39,314 nucleotides of DNA, taken from assembly GCA_029225225.1 (NCBI GenBank), contig JAQXWB010000112.1:1-39314 (forward strand). The letters run 5' to 3'. Positions 22,285 through 29,255 of this stretch are shown one piece after another. Position 1 is the stretch's first letter, and each line of letters opens with the position of its first letter. Origin of the DNA: Bacillota bacterium. Lineage in GTDB: Bacteria; Bacillota; Clostridia; Oscillospirales; Oscillospiraceae. The translations under genes and the position numbers were made by a program. The notes below the pieces were generated by a model. That model was not told where the DNA came from. It was given only the letters and a program-made list of their open reading frames with translations, and searched no databases.

Positions 22285-22541
22285 TTCTTCAGCGGCTCAC
22301 CGCAATTCGGGCAGACATCGGGCAGCTTCTCGTTGACGGAAAAATTGTGCTTGCATTTGGGGCAGCGGTAAAACAGCAGCGTGACCACAAAGCCCACAAC
22401 AACGAGGGCGCAGGCGGCAATCAAAAGCCCCGTCTTCACGCCGCTCGGACAGCCGTCCGGTAAAAACCATGTGATCAGCGCAGCCGCCACGCCGCCGATG
22501 TAAAAAATATTCTTCAAAATTCTGACGGTATCGAGTTTCAT
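22281..22541 (-). CDS. Zinc-ribbon membrane protein
   Basis: An 86-aa protein with two hydrophobic segments (about residues 8-26 and 37-58). A C-terminal zinc ribbon follows, with CPKC at RCPKCKHNF and CPNC at DVCPNCGEPLKK. The ribbon would face the cytoplasm if the N-terminus does. I do not recognise a named family. The ATG overlaps the stop of the ArsC/Spx-like gene (ATGA), with GGGAGG close upstream. It sits inside a chain of overlapping genes ending in cca. Confidence 0.8.
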   Translation of the reverse strand: MKLDTVRILKNIFYIGGVAAALITWFLPDGCPSGVKTGLLIAACALVVVGFVVTLLFYRCPKCKHNFSVNEKLPDVCPNCGEPLKK

Positions 22542-22888
22542 GCTTCTTCCTCCCATTTTTTCCAAACCTCAGGGCAATAGCCCACGGTCGCTTTTTTCCC
22601 GTTGCGGACAATCGGCGTTTTCATCAGCTCCGGTTGGTAGAACACCTTGTCCTCCTTGGCGATCCGGTCATCCATATAGCGCAGCAGGTCGATCTCGGGC
22701 GATTTTTTCTCCCAGTCGATCAGCTTGTCAATGCCGCCGACCGCGCGCAGGACGCTCTCAAACTCGCCGTTTGACATCCCGTAGCGCAGCAGATCGATGT
22801 TCTGCACCTTGATGCGCCGCTCCTTAAAATACCGCTCCGCCTTTTTGGTTTCAAAGCATTTATTCTTTCCGAAAATCTGAATATTCAA
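22538..22888 (-). CDS. ArsC/Spx-family thioredoxin-fold protein
   Basis: A 116-aa protein of the ArsC/Spx/YffB type. IQIFGKNKCFETKKAERYFK carries the single N-terminal Cys. The conserved KTPIVRNGKKATVGYCPEVW at the C-terminus corresponds to the P-[IL]-[VI]-x(4)-K-x(2)-VG segment of the family. There is no CxxC, unlike Bacillus Spx, so a redox switch of that kind is not expected. The start is taken as the TTG that overlaps the truA stop (TTGA), with AGAGGT upstream. An alternative TTG eight codons earlier lies inside truA. The function is probably a reductase or regulator, unassigned. Confidence 0.78.
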   Translation of the reverse strand: MNIQIFGKNKCFETKKAERYFKERRIKVQNIDLLRYGMSNGEFESVLRAVGGIDKLIDWEKKSPEIDLLRYMDDRIAKEDKVFYQPELMKTPIVRNGKKATVGYCPEVWKKWEEEA

Positions 22889-23628
22889 TCGTATCGCACC
22901 TCTTTCAGACAAAGCCCCTTTGCGGGCGCCGTCTCTCCTGCCGTTTCGCGGCGGCGGGAGGCAAAGCTTTCCTCGACCGACGCGATCTCGCGTCTGCCCA
23001 TACCGATCTCCAGCAACGTGCCGACAAGGATTCGCACCATATGGTATAAAAAGCCGTCCGCCGTCAGCACAAAGCGCACTTCCGCGCCGTCCGTCTCAAT
23101 TTGCAGGCTTTTGAGTGTGCGGACGGAGGATTTCTTGAATTGCTTATTCGCGCAGAACGCCTTAAAGTCATGCGTCCCGACCATTAACTCCGCCGCAGCC
23201 CGCATGGCCGCAAGGTCGAGCTTCTGCGGAAGCTGCACGCGAAAGCGCCGCTCGAACACATCGGGAAGCTCGCTGTTCCAAACCCGATAAACATAGGTCT
23301 TTTCCGTAGCGCACAGGCGCGCGTGAAAGCGTTCGGCGGCATAGTCCAGCGAGAGTGCGCCGATGTCCTCCGGCAGGAGCCTGCGCAGCCGCGAAAGCAA
23401 CGCCGCCGGCGCTTGCTCGGGCGCGGAAAAGGAGACAACCTGCATCTCGGCATGGACGCCCGCGTCCGTCCGCCCGCTGCCGCTAACCTCAATCGGCTGA
23501 CCGAACAGCTCGGAAAGCGCCCGCTCCACGCTTCCCTGCACGGTGAGCGCGCCGTTTGGCAGCCGCTGCCAGCCGCGATAGCGCGTGCCGTCATAGGCAA
23601 GCGTCAGGCGATAAGTTCTTCCTCCCAC
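22885..23628 (-). CDS. truA: tRNA pseudouridine synthase A
   Basis: A 247-aa enzyme that makes pseudouridine at positions 38-40 of the tRNA anticodon arm. The catalytic Asp is in SGSGRTDAGVHAEMQVVSF. The N-terminal strand YRLTLAYDGTRYRGWQ, HDFKAFCANK and the C-terminal FLYHMVRILVGTLLEIG are diagnostic. The length is normal. The start is a GTG with GGAGGAG 8 bases upstream. That Shine-Dalgarno lies inside the 44-aa gene, whose end overlaps truA by 25 bases. Confidence 0.95.
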   Translation of the reverse strand: MGGRTYRLTLAYDGTRYRGWQRLPNGALTVQGSVERALSELFGQPIEVSGSGRTDAGVHAEMQVVSFSAPEQAPAALLSRLRRLLPEDIGALSLDYAAERFHARLCATEKTYVYRVWNSELPDVFERRFRVQLPQKLDLAAMRAAAELMVGTHDFKAFCANKQFKKSSVRTLKSLQIETDGAEVRFVLTADGFLYHMVRILVGTLLEIGMGRREIASVEESFASRRRETAGETAPAKGLCLKEVRYD

Positions 23629-23738
23629 TCGTTCAACTCCTCCATTGCCTCCGCCTTGGTATCTGCGGAAAACAGAAACCTGCCGTCTGCGGAGAAAACC
23701 TCATAATGACCTCTGACCGATACAATACTCCAAAGCAT
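23604..23738 (-). CDS. 44-aa conserved-looking small protein
   Basis: A short acidic protein (MLWSIVSVRGHYEVFSADGR, then LFSADTKAEAMEELNEWEEE near the end). The ATG has GGAAG 7 bases upstream. The last 25 bases overlap truA in another frame, and the truA Shine-Dalgarno lies within it, so coupling is likely. It contains a predicted beta-hairpin (VSVRGHYEVFSADGRFLFSA) and an amphipathic acidic helix. A TATACT -10 box and a 16-bp dyad lie upstream. I do not recognise the family. The length is too short to exclude chance, but the translation signals are good. Confidence 0.65.
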   Translation of the reverse strand: MLWSIVSVRGHYEVFSADGRFLFSADTKAEAMEELNEWEEELIA

Positions 23739-23769
23739 ACTCTGACTTCCTTTCGTCGTTTCTGCCTAA

Positions 23770-23775
23770 AGTATA
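23770..23775 (-). promoter_or_regulatory. -10 box for the 44-aa gene and truA run
   Basis: TATACT on the minus strand, with TGC immediately upstream. The expected -35 position falls inside the dyad at 23787-23802 and carries no good match to TTGACA. Confidence 0.55.
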
Positions 23776-23786
23776 GCATTTTCCCT

Positions 23787-23802
23787 GTCCAATAAATCGG
23801 AC
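23787..23802. promoter_or_regulatory. Dyad operator candidate, copy 1
   Basis: On the minus strand GTCCGAT, TT, ATTGGAC (one mismatch between arms) ends 11 bases upstream of the TATACT box. The near-identical site at 27715-27730 has the same 11-base spacing to its -10 box, so the two promoters share one architecture. Confidence 0.6.
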
Positions 23803-23838
23803 TATAACAAATTTTTTGATTGTTTTCCCACGCATTCT

Positions 23839-23868
23839 TGTAGGATAGGGACATGTCTCCGCCCTGCA
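23839..23868. repeat. Solo ends of the MITE-like element
   Basis: TGTAGGATAGGGACATGT runs straight into CTCCGCCCTGCA, that is, the left and right termini of the element joined with the whole interior missing. Confidence 0.6.
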
Positions 23869-23937
23869 TTAGCCGTTTTGTTTATCGTGGTGTTTTTTCA
23901 CCTATGGATTACGAATCTAATGCAGTTGGAAAGGGAA

Positions 23938-23976
23938 AACGCCTTGACGGAGGGTGTTTCGCGTCGAGGCGTTTTT
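23938..23976. terminator. Hairpin with flanking T-runs
   Basis: AACGCCT-TGACG and CGTCG-AGGCGTT form a 12-bp stem with TTTTTCTTC on the plus side and TTTTCCC on the minus side. It may end minus-strand transcription from the lysozyme gene 240 bases away. The interval 23,977-24,219 has no gene I can support. A plus-strand frame there (EVSAFLRDWYSNTAAPSF) looks protein-like but has no start. Confidence 0.5.
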
Positions 23977-24219
23977 CTTCGTGTATCATTCCGTCACGAC
24001 AAAGGGGTTTGATGGCAAAAAGCGCATCATCACGAAAAGGCGTCTGCAATCAATGATGCCGATCGCAATAAAATGGAAGTGTCTGCCTTCCTTCGTGATT
24101 GGTATTCAAATACCGCAGCACCATCTTTTAGAACTTCGCACAGTTGGCTTGTTCGGGGAAAGCGGCTTCCCGACGCATCCAAACGCGATATCTCGCTCCG
24201 GCTCCAATTATGGAGCAGA

Positions 24220-26433
24220 TTACGACGACGCCTCGGGCTCCGATGACGCATCAGGCTCCGATGAGACCTCGGGCTCCGACGACGCCTCGGGCTCCGGAGG
24301 CACATCGGGAGCCTCCTCCCAGCGGGCGTAGAGGGTATAAGTGCCATAGGAAGGTGCAAGTGTCTGCGTGGTATATTCTGTGCCGCCGGAGAGCTTGTCA
24401 TACCAGCCGAGCAGCTTGTAACCTTCTCGCTGTGCCGTTGGGAGTGTACCGAGCGCTTCGCCCGTCTTATAATAATAGTACGCATACTCCGGGTCTCCCT
24501 TTGCACCATTATAGCTGATACAAAGGTATTTCTTCGTGCCGAGCGTGTAATCCCCGTTCAAATAGAGGTTCGCTTCGTCCATGCGGCGGCGGGCAAGACC
24601 GGAGACGAAGCTCCCGCCCGCTTTACACCAACTGCCCATGGTATTGACGAATTCCATCTCGTCGTAGCCGCCATAAAGGATATATTGATAGACCGTGTAC
24701 TGTTCGCCCATCCACTGCCGACCGAGATTGTAGGTAAAGCTGAGGATCGCATCGTACTGCGCCTGCGTATGCTCCACGGTGGATTTTTCAAGCAACTTAT
24801 CGACAGTCTGTTCAAAATCCGCCAGCATGACACGCAGGAGGTAGTCCGCCGCCTCCTCGGTTATGCCGTCGGGATAATCCTCCGGATCGCAGCGCGAGCC
24901 GTAGCCGATGCTGTACTGGCTGTAATCCCAAACCGCATATTGGAGAAAGCCCTCATGATCCTTGATAAACTGCACACCCGCCTCACTGGTCTTAAGTTCC
25001 GGCGGCTCCGGAAGCGGTTGCGGATTGGGATCGGGTTCTGTCTGTCCGCCCCCATTGGGAGCCGTCACAACAAATGTATCATAGAATACCGACACCATTT
25101 TTGCACACTGCGCACGGGTGGCTTTGCCGTTGGGAAGCAGCTTCCCGCCGTCGCCGCCGACAATGCCGTTCGCGACCGTCCACTGCATCGACTCGCGGGC
25201 GTAATCCGCAACGGAAGCGGCGTCCGAGAATGCATCAAGCTGCGCCAGTGCCGTGCAGTCATAGCCCTTGCTGTGAGCGTAGCGGTAGAGCATCGTCGTC
25301 AGCTGCTGCCGCGTGATATTCTCATTCAGCCCAAAGCGCGTCTCCGTGATGCCGTTGACCACGCCGTTGGCATACGCCCAATAGATGGCGCCGGAATACC
25401 ACTGTCCCGCCTCTACATCGGTAAAGGGCGCCTTGCTCGTTACGGCAGGCTCTCCATCCATGCGATAAAGCACGGTGACAAGCATCGCGCGGGTCATATT
25501 GCTCTCGGGTGCAAACTCCGTTGCACTCACACCGCTGAACAACCCGAGCTGTGTTCCGCGCACTACCCATTCATAATACCATGCGCCTTGCGGAACATCC
25601 GAAAACCTGATATCGGGCTGCTTCGGCAACGCATCGGGGTCTGCCTCGGCGGTATCCGACCAATGCGCATAGACTGTGTTATTCTGCGTGACTGCATCCG
25701 AATTGCACACATGCGTACCTCCGCTCGAGGCGGTGTACCAGCCAGCAAAGTATTTCCCGCTGCGCTTCGCCGTCGGAAGAGAGGCATAAGTACCGCCGTA
25801 GGGATAGCACAAAACGGTATTGTCCTCGAGCGTGCCGCCGTTGGCGTTAAAGATCAGATAACGGAAGCTTGCCTCACCTTCGCCGGTATAACTGCCATAG
25901 AGGAACAGCTTAGCCTCACGGATGCGGCGGTTCAGATTCTGCTGCGAAAACGCGCCGTCCGAGTCCTTGACCCACGCACAGAACGCCGAAGCAAGCTGGG
26001 AATCCGTATAACTGCCGGAGACGATTACCTTCCACCAGCTGTACGAATCAGCCAAAATATCGCCATATTGCATCACAATGTCAACCAAAGCATCAAACTG
26101 CTGCTGGTTGAGAGAAAGGGCATTGCGGGATAAAAAGTTGTTTACGATCTGCTCCGCGCCTGCAAGCCGCGCCGTGCCGCCGTAGCTGCCGCCCATCATC
26201 TCGTTGACAAATGCGATGCCCGCCTCGCTCGTCGTAAGCGTCTGCGGCGCACGCGTCTGTGATTGTAATTCCTCGTCTGTCTGCGGCGTGCTCTCCTGCG
26301 AGGTCAAATCTTCATCCGTCTGCGGTACGGTCGTTTCAAGCTCCGCTTGCTCGCCTTCTACGGCGAACACCGGCAGGATCAGCCCCGAGAGCAGACACGC
26401 AATCAGCAGGAGGCTGCATAGAAATCGTTTCAT
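24220..26433 (-). CDS. Secreted SLH protein with two GH24-type lysozyme domains
   Basis: A 737-aa exported protein. Residues 1-24 are a signal peptide ending PVFA. Residues 68-188 form a lysozyme-like domain without the catalytic segment. Residues 190-258 are an InlB-type beta repeat (FNANGG, then FAGWYTASSGG, then VYAHW). Residues 276-452 hold three SLH domains (RFSDVPQGAWYYEWV, PFTDVEAGQWYSGAIYWA, AFSDAASVADYARESMQW). Residues 482-630 form a full GH24 endolysin-like domain with E494, D503 and S508-IGYG. A second InlB repeat lies at 636-705, with an acidic Glu/Pro/Ser tail after it. SLH domains bind pyruvylated wall polymer, so it is probably a surface-anchored muramidase used in wall remodelling. 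It has its own promoter. Confidence 0.9.
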   Translation of the reverse strand: MKRFLCSLLLIACLLSGLILPVFAVEGEQAELETTVPQTDEDLTSQESTPQTDEELQSQTRAPQTLTTSEAGIAFVNEMMGGSYGGTARLAGAEQIVNNFLSRNALSLNQQQFDALVDIVMQYGDILADSYSWWKVIVSGSYTDSQLASAFCAWVKDSDGAFSQQNLNRRIREAKLFLYGSYTGEGEASFRYLIFNANGGTLEDNTVLCYPYGGTYASLPTAKRSGKYFAGWYTASSGGTHVCNSDAVTQNNTVYAHWSDTAEADPDALPKQPDIRFSDVPQGAWYYEWVVRGTQLGLFSGVSATEFAPESNMTRAMLVTVLYRMDGEPAVTSKAPFTDVEAGQWYSGAIYWAYANGVVNGITETRFGLNENITRQQLTTMLYRYAHSKGYDCTALAQLDAFSDAASVADYARESMQWTVANGIVGGDGGKLLPNGKATRAQCAKMVSVFYDTFVVTAPNGGGQTEPDPNPQPLPEPPELKTSEAGVQFIKDHEGFLQYAVWDYSQYSIGYGSRCDPEDYPDGITEEAADYLLRVMLADFEQTVDKLLEKSTVEHTQAQYDAILSFTYNLGRQWMGEQYTVYQYILYGGYDEMEFVNTMGSWCKAGGSFVSGLARRRMDEANLYLNGDYTLGTKKYLCISYNGAKGDPEYAYYYYKTGEALGTLPTAQREGYKLLGWYDKLSGGTEYTTQTLAPSYGTYTLYARWEEAPDVPPEPEASSEPEVSSEPDASSEPEASS

Positions 26434-26465
26434 AGTTTCACTCCTGTCGGGATAATGTCAAGCTC

Positions 26466-26494
26466 ATTGTAACAGACGATTCGACTTTCGTCAA
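26466..26494 (-). promoter_or_regulatory. Sigma-A promoter of the SLH-lysozyme gene
   Basis: TTGACG (26489-26494), a 17-base spacer and TACAAT (26466-26471) on the minus strand. Confidence 0.8.
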
Positions 26495-26560
26495 GGTCGT
26501 TTTGACTTATAACGAGTAAATTCTGCAAAATAATTACAAAAAAGTAACAAAATAACTTCC

Positions 26561-26765
26561 GTAGGACGGGAACATGTCCCCAAAGACTGCGAAGCGGCAG
26601 ACAGTACAGGCGAACAGGTTTATACGCACTCGGTAGTTCCTGCATAGATTGCCACGTCGCTGCGCTCCTCGTAATGACAAGTGGGCAACCCTTCCATGTC
26701 ATTGCGAGGGCGTCTGCGCCCGTGGCAATCTCATGCACTTTTCATCTACGCAATCAGGAGTTCTG
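26561..26765. repeat. MITE-like element with decayed right end
   Basis: The left arm GTAGGACGGGAACATGTCCC, the AGCGGCAGACAGTACAGGCG stretch, GGTAGTTCCTGCATAGATTG and both halves of the central palindrome (ATTGCCACGTCGCTGCGCTC against GAGGGCGTCTGCGCCCGTGG) are present. The right arm is reduced to CAGGAGTTC. This fills most of the 357-base gap between the SLH-lysozyme and the hydrolase genes. Confidence 0.75.
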
Positions 26766-26790
26766 AGCCTGAAAAGCAGCGGCATTGCAT

Positions 26791-27699
26791 TCAGAGATTC
26801 TTGAGAATAAACGCCCGGACATCGGCGTAGACTGTTGCGTGATTTTCCTCATTCAGGATTTCGTGCCTGCCGTCGTACAGGCGCAGGGTGACATCGGTCA
26901 TGCCGCTGTCACGGAATTTTTTCGCGGTCTTTTCCACGCCCTTTGCCATATTGCCGACAGGGTCGTTTTTGCCTGCGATGAACAAAACAGGCAGATTTTT
27001 CGGCATGGCGCGAAGATTTCTTTTTTTCTGGATCATGGCAATGCCGCCGAGCATATCCCGTGACAGTCCGACGGTCGCCACGCCGCCGCAGAGCGGGTCG
27101 GCATTGTAGCGATCCACAACCTCGCGTTTTGCGCAGATCCAGTCATTTTCACTTGTCGCGTCCTTGAATTTGGCGTTGTACGCGCCGAAGATCAGCTTGT
27201 TCAGCAGCTTACTGCGCCCTTTCCCGCCGACGCGGCACTTTTCCAGCGCACAGAGCGCTCTGCCCGCGCACAAAACAGGCGCAGGCTGCCAGCCCGTGCC
27301 GCAGATGACCGCCGCGCGCAGCCCCGCGTCCGGGTAACGGAACAGGAGCGTGCGTGTCAGGAAGGAACCCATGCTGTGCCCGAACAGGATATACGGCAGA
27401 TCGGGATATTCCGCGCGAGTACGGCGCAGCAGCCCATAAGTATCATCCGCCGCGTTTTCCCAGCCGCCCTCGAAATAGAGCGGCGTACCGTCGCCGATGG
27501 ATTTTCCGTGTCCCATATGATCCTCGCCGACGACTATCATGCCGCTGGCATTCAGGAAGCGCGCGAAATCGTCGTACCGCAGCATATGCTCCGCAATCCC
27601 GTGAACGATCTGCACCACTGCAACGGGCTTGCCCTGCGGCTGCCATTGATAGGCGTGGAGGCTTCCGCCGCCCTTGGAGGGATACTCAAATTCTTTCAT
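26791..27699 (-). CDS. Alpha/beta hydrolase, lysophospholipase/monoacylglycerol lipase type
   Basis: A 302-aa serine hydrolase. The nucleophile elbow is LFGHSMGSFLTRTL (GxSxG). The oxyanion/N-terminal motif is VVQIVHGIAEHMLRYDDFAR, and the following VVGEDHMGHGKS is typical of the MGLL/PldB group. The acid is in FIAGKNDPVG and the His in YDGRHEILNE, so the triad is complete. There is no signal peptide, so it acts in the cytoplasm or at the inner membrane face on lysolipids or monoglycerides. The ATG at 27699 follows AGAGGAAATTTT and is preferred over an ATG 11 codons upstream, because the dyad at 27715-27730 lies in that extension. It is divergent from the 56-aa membrane protein gene. Confidence 0.88.
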   Translation of the reverse strand: MKEFEYPSKGGGSLHAYQWQPQGKPVAVVQIVHGIAEHMLRYDDFARFLNASGMIVVGEDHMGHGKSIGDGTPLYFEGGWENAADDTYGLLRRTRAEYPDLPYILFGHSMGSFLTRTLLFRYPDAGLRAAVICGTGWQPAPVLCAGRALCALEKCRVGGKGRSKLLNKLIFGAYNAKFKDATSENDWICAKREVVDRYNADPLCGGVATVGLSRDMLGGIAMIQKKRNLRAMPKNLPVLFIAGKNDPVGNMAKGVEKTAKKFRDSGMTDVTLRLYDGRHEILNEENHATVYADVRAFILKNL

Positions 27700-27714
27700 A
27701 AAATTTCCTCTACA

Positions 27715-27730
27715 GTCCGATTTATCGGAC
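27715..27730. promoter_or_regulatory. Dyad operator candidate, copy 2
   Basis: GTCCGAT, TT, ATCGGAC is a perfect 7-bp dyad. It lies 11 bases upstream of TATAAT for the 56-aa gene and 15 bases upstream of the hydrolase start on the other strand, so a bound protein could affect both. It occupies the place where a -35 box would be. Confidence 0.65.
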
Positions 27731-27741
27731 ACACCTTTTGC

Positions 27742-27747
27742 TATAAT
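27742..27747 (+). promoter_or_regulatory. -10 box of the 56-aa membrane protein gene
   Basis: TATAAT preceded by TTTTGC. No TTGACA-like box lies 16-18 bases upstream. The dyad is found there instead, which suggests activation or repression at this site. Confidence 0.6.
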
Positions 27748-27776
27748 GGGTACAACAAGTGAAAGGAGCCGTCAAT

Positions 27777-27947
27777 ATGAACAACATGATCGACTTAGTT
27801 CCCTATCTTCCCCGTGAGGCTGTGATGCCGAAAAAGAGACGCCGCAGACGCTTCAGCAGCATTGCCGCCTTTATTGAGAGTGTCGTAACGCTCTGCATCG
27901 GCATTGGCTTTTTCCTTTTCCTCGCCGCGTTTTTCAGCGCTATTTAA
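27777..27947 (+). CDS. 56-aa basic single-pass membrane protein
   Basis: The sequence begins MNNMIDLVPYLPREAVMPKK, continues with a run of arginines (KKRRRRRF, residues 19-26), and ends in a hydrophobic segment from about residue 36 (VVTLCIGIGFFLFLAAFF). The positive cluster before the membrane span predicts a cytoplasmic N-terminus. The ATG has AAAGGAG 8 bases upstream and is preferred to a GTG six codons earlier. It has its own -10 box and upstream dyad. Its stop codon overlaps the 3' end of coaX, which is convergent. I do not recognise the family. Confidence 0.75.
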   Translation: MNNMIDLVPYLPREAVMPKKRRRRRFSSIAAFIESVVTLCIGIGFFLFLAAFFSAI

Positions 27948-28707
27948 CATTCTTGTGATAGAGCAAGCGCAGGCCCTTGAGCATTAAGCTGCGATCATAG
28001 ATCAGCTCGCGGCGGCACAGCGGAATGATGAATTTCGCGATACCTCCCGTTGCGACGACCTTGACGGGCGTACCAAGCTCCGCCTCCATGCGGTCGAGCA
28101 GCCCGTCGAGCATCCCCGCCGCGCCGAACATGATGCCGCTGCGCATTGAGTCGCGGGTGTTTTTGCCGATGACGTGCTGCGGGCGGTCTAAGCTGATACC
28201 GGGCAGCTGCGCCGTGCGCCCCGTCAGCGCCTCCATGGAGATCTTTACCCCGGGGCAGATGCAGCCGCCGACGAACGCGCCCTCTTGGTCGATGGCGGTA
28301 ATGGTCGTCGCGGTGCCCATGTCCACGAGCAGCAGCGGCGCGCCGTATTCCGCGATGGCTGCCACCGCAGCGACAATCAGGTCGCTGCCGATCTCCGCAG
28401 GATTCTCCATACGGATATTCAGCCCGGTTTTGATGCCCGGGCCGACGATGAGGCAGTTTTTACCCGTCAGCTTGCGGATGGCGGTCTTGAGCGAATTCAT
28501 CACCGGAGGCACGACTGACGAGACGATGCTCCCGTCAATCTTCTCCGGCGTAACCTCAAACAGGCTGAGCATGGTCTTCAGCTCCGCGCAGTACTGATCC
28601 GAGGTTTTGATGAGGTCGGTCGCCATGCGCGCCTCAAACAGGATTTCGTCCTTCTCAATGCAGCCGAGAACGATGTTGGTATTGCCGATGTCTACTGCCA
28701 GAATCAT
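27940..28707 (-). CDS. coaX: Type III pantothenate kinase
   Basis: A 255-aa ASKHA-fold enzyme that phosphorylates pantothenate in the first committed step of coenzyme A synthesis, with a monovalent cation requirement in the family. Motifs are MILAVDIGNTNIVLGCIE (phosphate 1), ENPAEIGSDLIVAAVAA, LLVDMGTATTITAID (phosphate 2) and KVVATGGIAKFI (adenosine). The length is normal. The start overlaps the stop of the phosphoesterase gene (TAATG), with GGAGG upstream. Its final 8 bases overlap the end of the convergent 56-aa gene, and no terminator is evident between them. Confidence 0.95.
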   Translation of the reverse strand: MILAVDIGNTNIVLGCIEKDEILFEARMATDLIKTSDQYCAELKTMLSLFEVTPEKIDGSIVSSVVPPVMNSLKTAIRKLTGKNCLIVGPGIKTGLNIRMENPAEIGSDLIVAAVAAIAEYGAPLLLVDMGTATTITAIDQEGAFVGGCICPGVKISMEALTGRTAQLPGISLDRPQHVIGKNTRDSMRSGIMFGAAGMLDGLLDRMEAELGTPVKVVATGGIAKFIIPLCRRELIYDRSLMLKGLRLLYHKNVK

Positions 28708-29186
28708 TATGCTTCCTCCGTATAAACTTCTTTCACGCAGCATTCCACTGCGCCGTCTTGGATTTCGACAATGCCGTAGGTCGGCATAAAGCCGCCGCAG
28801 GCACCCGGATTGAGCAGCCAAAGCCCGTCAAGCGCTTCGCAATAAGCACAGTGCGTATGCCCGAACAGGGCTATCTGCGCCTCTTTCTCTCTCGCGGCAT
28901 ATTGCAGCCGCAGGAGCCCGCCCTTTACGCCGTAGCGGTGACCGTGGACAGCGAGCAGTTTCACGCCCTCCCACCGCAGAAGCGCCTGTTCCGGTGTCCT
29001 GTCATCGAAATAATCGCAGTTTCCGCGCACGCGGCAGAGGGGAAGAAACGGAAATTCCCGCGCAATCGCGTCAGCATCGTCGGCGTGATCTCCGAGATGG
29101 ATGACCGCGTCGGGTCTCTCACGCCGCAGCGCAAGCAGCATATGCTCCGTCTCCCGATGGGAATCGGACACGACCAAAAGCTTCAT
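28707..29186 (-). CDS. YfcE/MJ0936-type metallophosphoesterase
   Basis: A 159-aa calcineurin-like phosphodiesterase. The metal-binding motifs are in order: VSDSHRE (D-x-H), HLGDHADD (GD), VRGNCDY (GN), VHGHRYG (H) and LFGHTHCAY (GHxH). LLNPGACGG closes the core. These features are typical of the YfcE/YsnB phosphodiesterases, whose natural substrate is unsettled. The ATG follows GGGTGACGCA. The gene is coupled to coaX downstream and driven by a promoter that overlaps the divergent one of the small-protein trio. Confidence 0.92.
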   Translation of the reverse strand: MKLLVVSDSHRETEHMLLALRRERPDAVIHLGDHADDADAIAREFPFLPLCRVRGNCDYFDDRTPEQALLRWEGVKLLAVHGHRYGVKGGLLRLQYAAREKEAQIALFGHTHCAYCEALDGLWLLNPGACGGFMPTYGIVEIQDGAVECCVKEVYTEEA

Positions 29187-29197
29187 TGCGTCACCCT

Positions 29198-29226
29198 TTC
29201 ACAAGTACTTGCATACAGTATATTAT
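29198..29226 (+). promoter_or_regulatory. Promoter of the small-protein trio
   Basis: TTCACA (29198-29203), a 17-base spacer and TATTAT (29221-29226). The -10 box overlaps that of the opposite-strand promoter by five bases. Confidence 0.55.
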
Positions 29227-29250
29227 AGCAGATCGTCAAGAGGGAGGCAA
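29222..29250 (-). promoter_or_regulatory. Extended -10 promoter of yfcE-like-coaX
   Basis: On the minus strand TTGCCT (29245-29250), a 17-base spacer and TATAAT (29222-29227) preceded by TGC, an extended -10. The weak -35 overlaps the Shine-Dalgarno of the first trio gene. Confidence 0.6.
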
Positions 29251-29255
29251 TCGCT

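Noticed and set aside
24030-24509. Arg/Ser-rich minus-strand frame near the end of the lysozyme gene
   Set aside because: It is the repetitive Glu/Pro/Ser tail of the lysozyme read in another frame and has no Shine-Dalgarno.
24685-26133. A 482-codon plus-strand open frame
   Set aside because: It is antisense to the SLH-lysozyme gene, which has intact domains and translation signals. The shadow has no recognisable domain.
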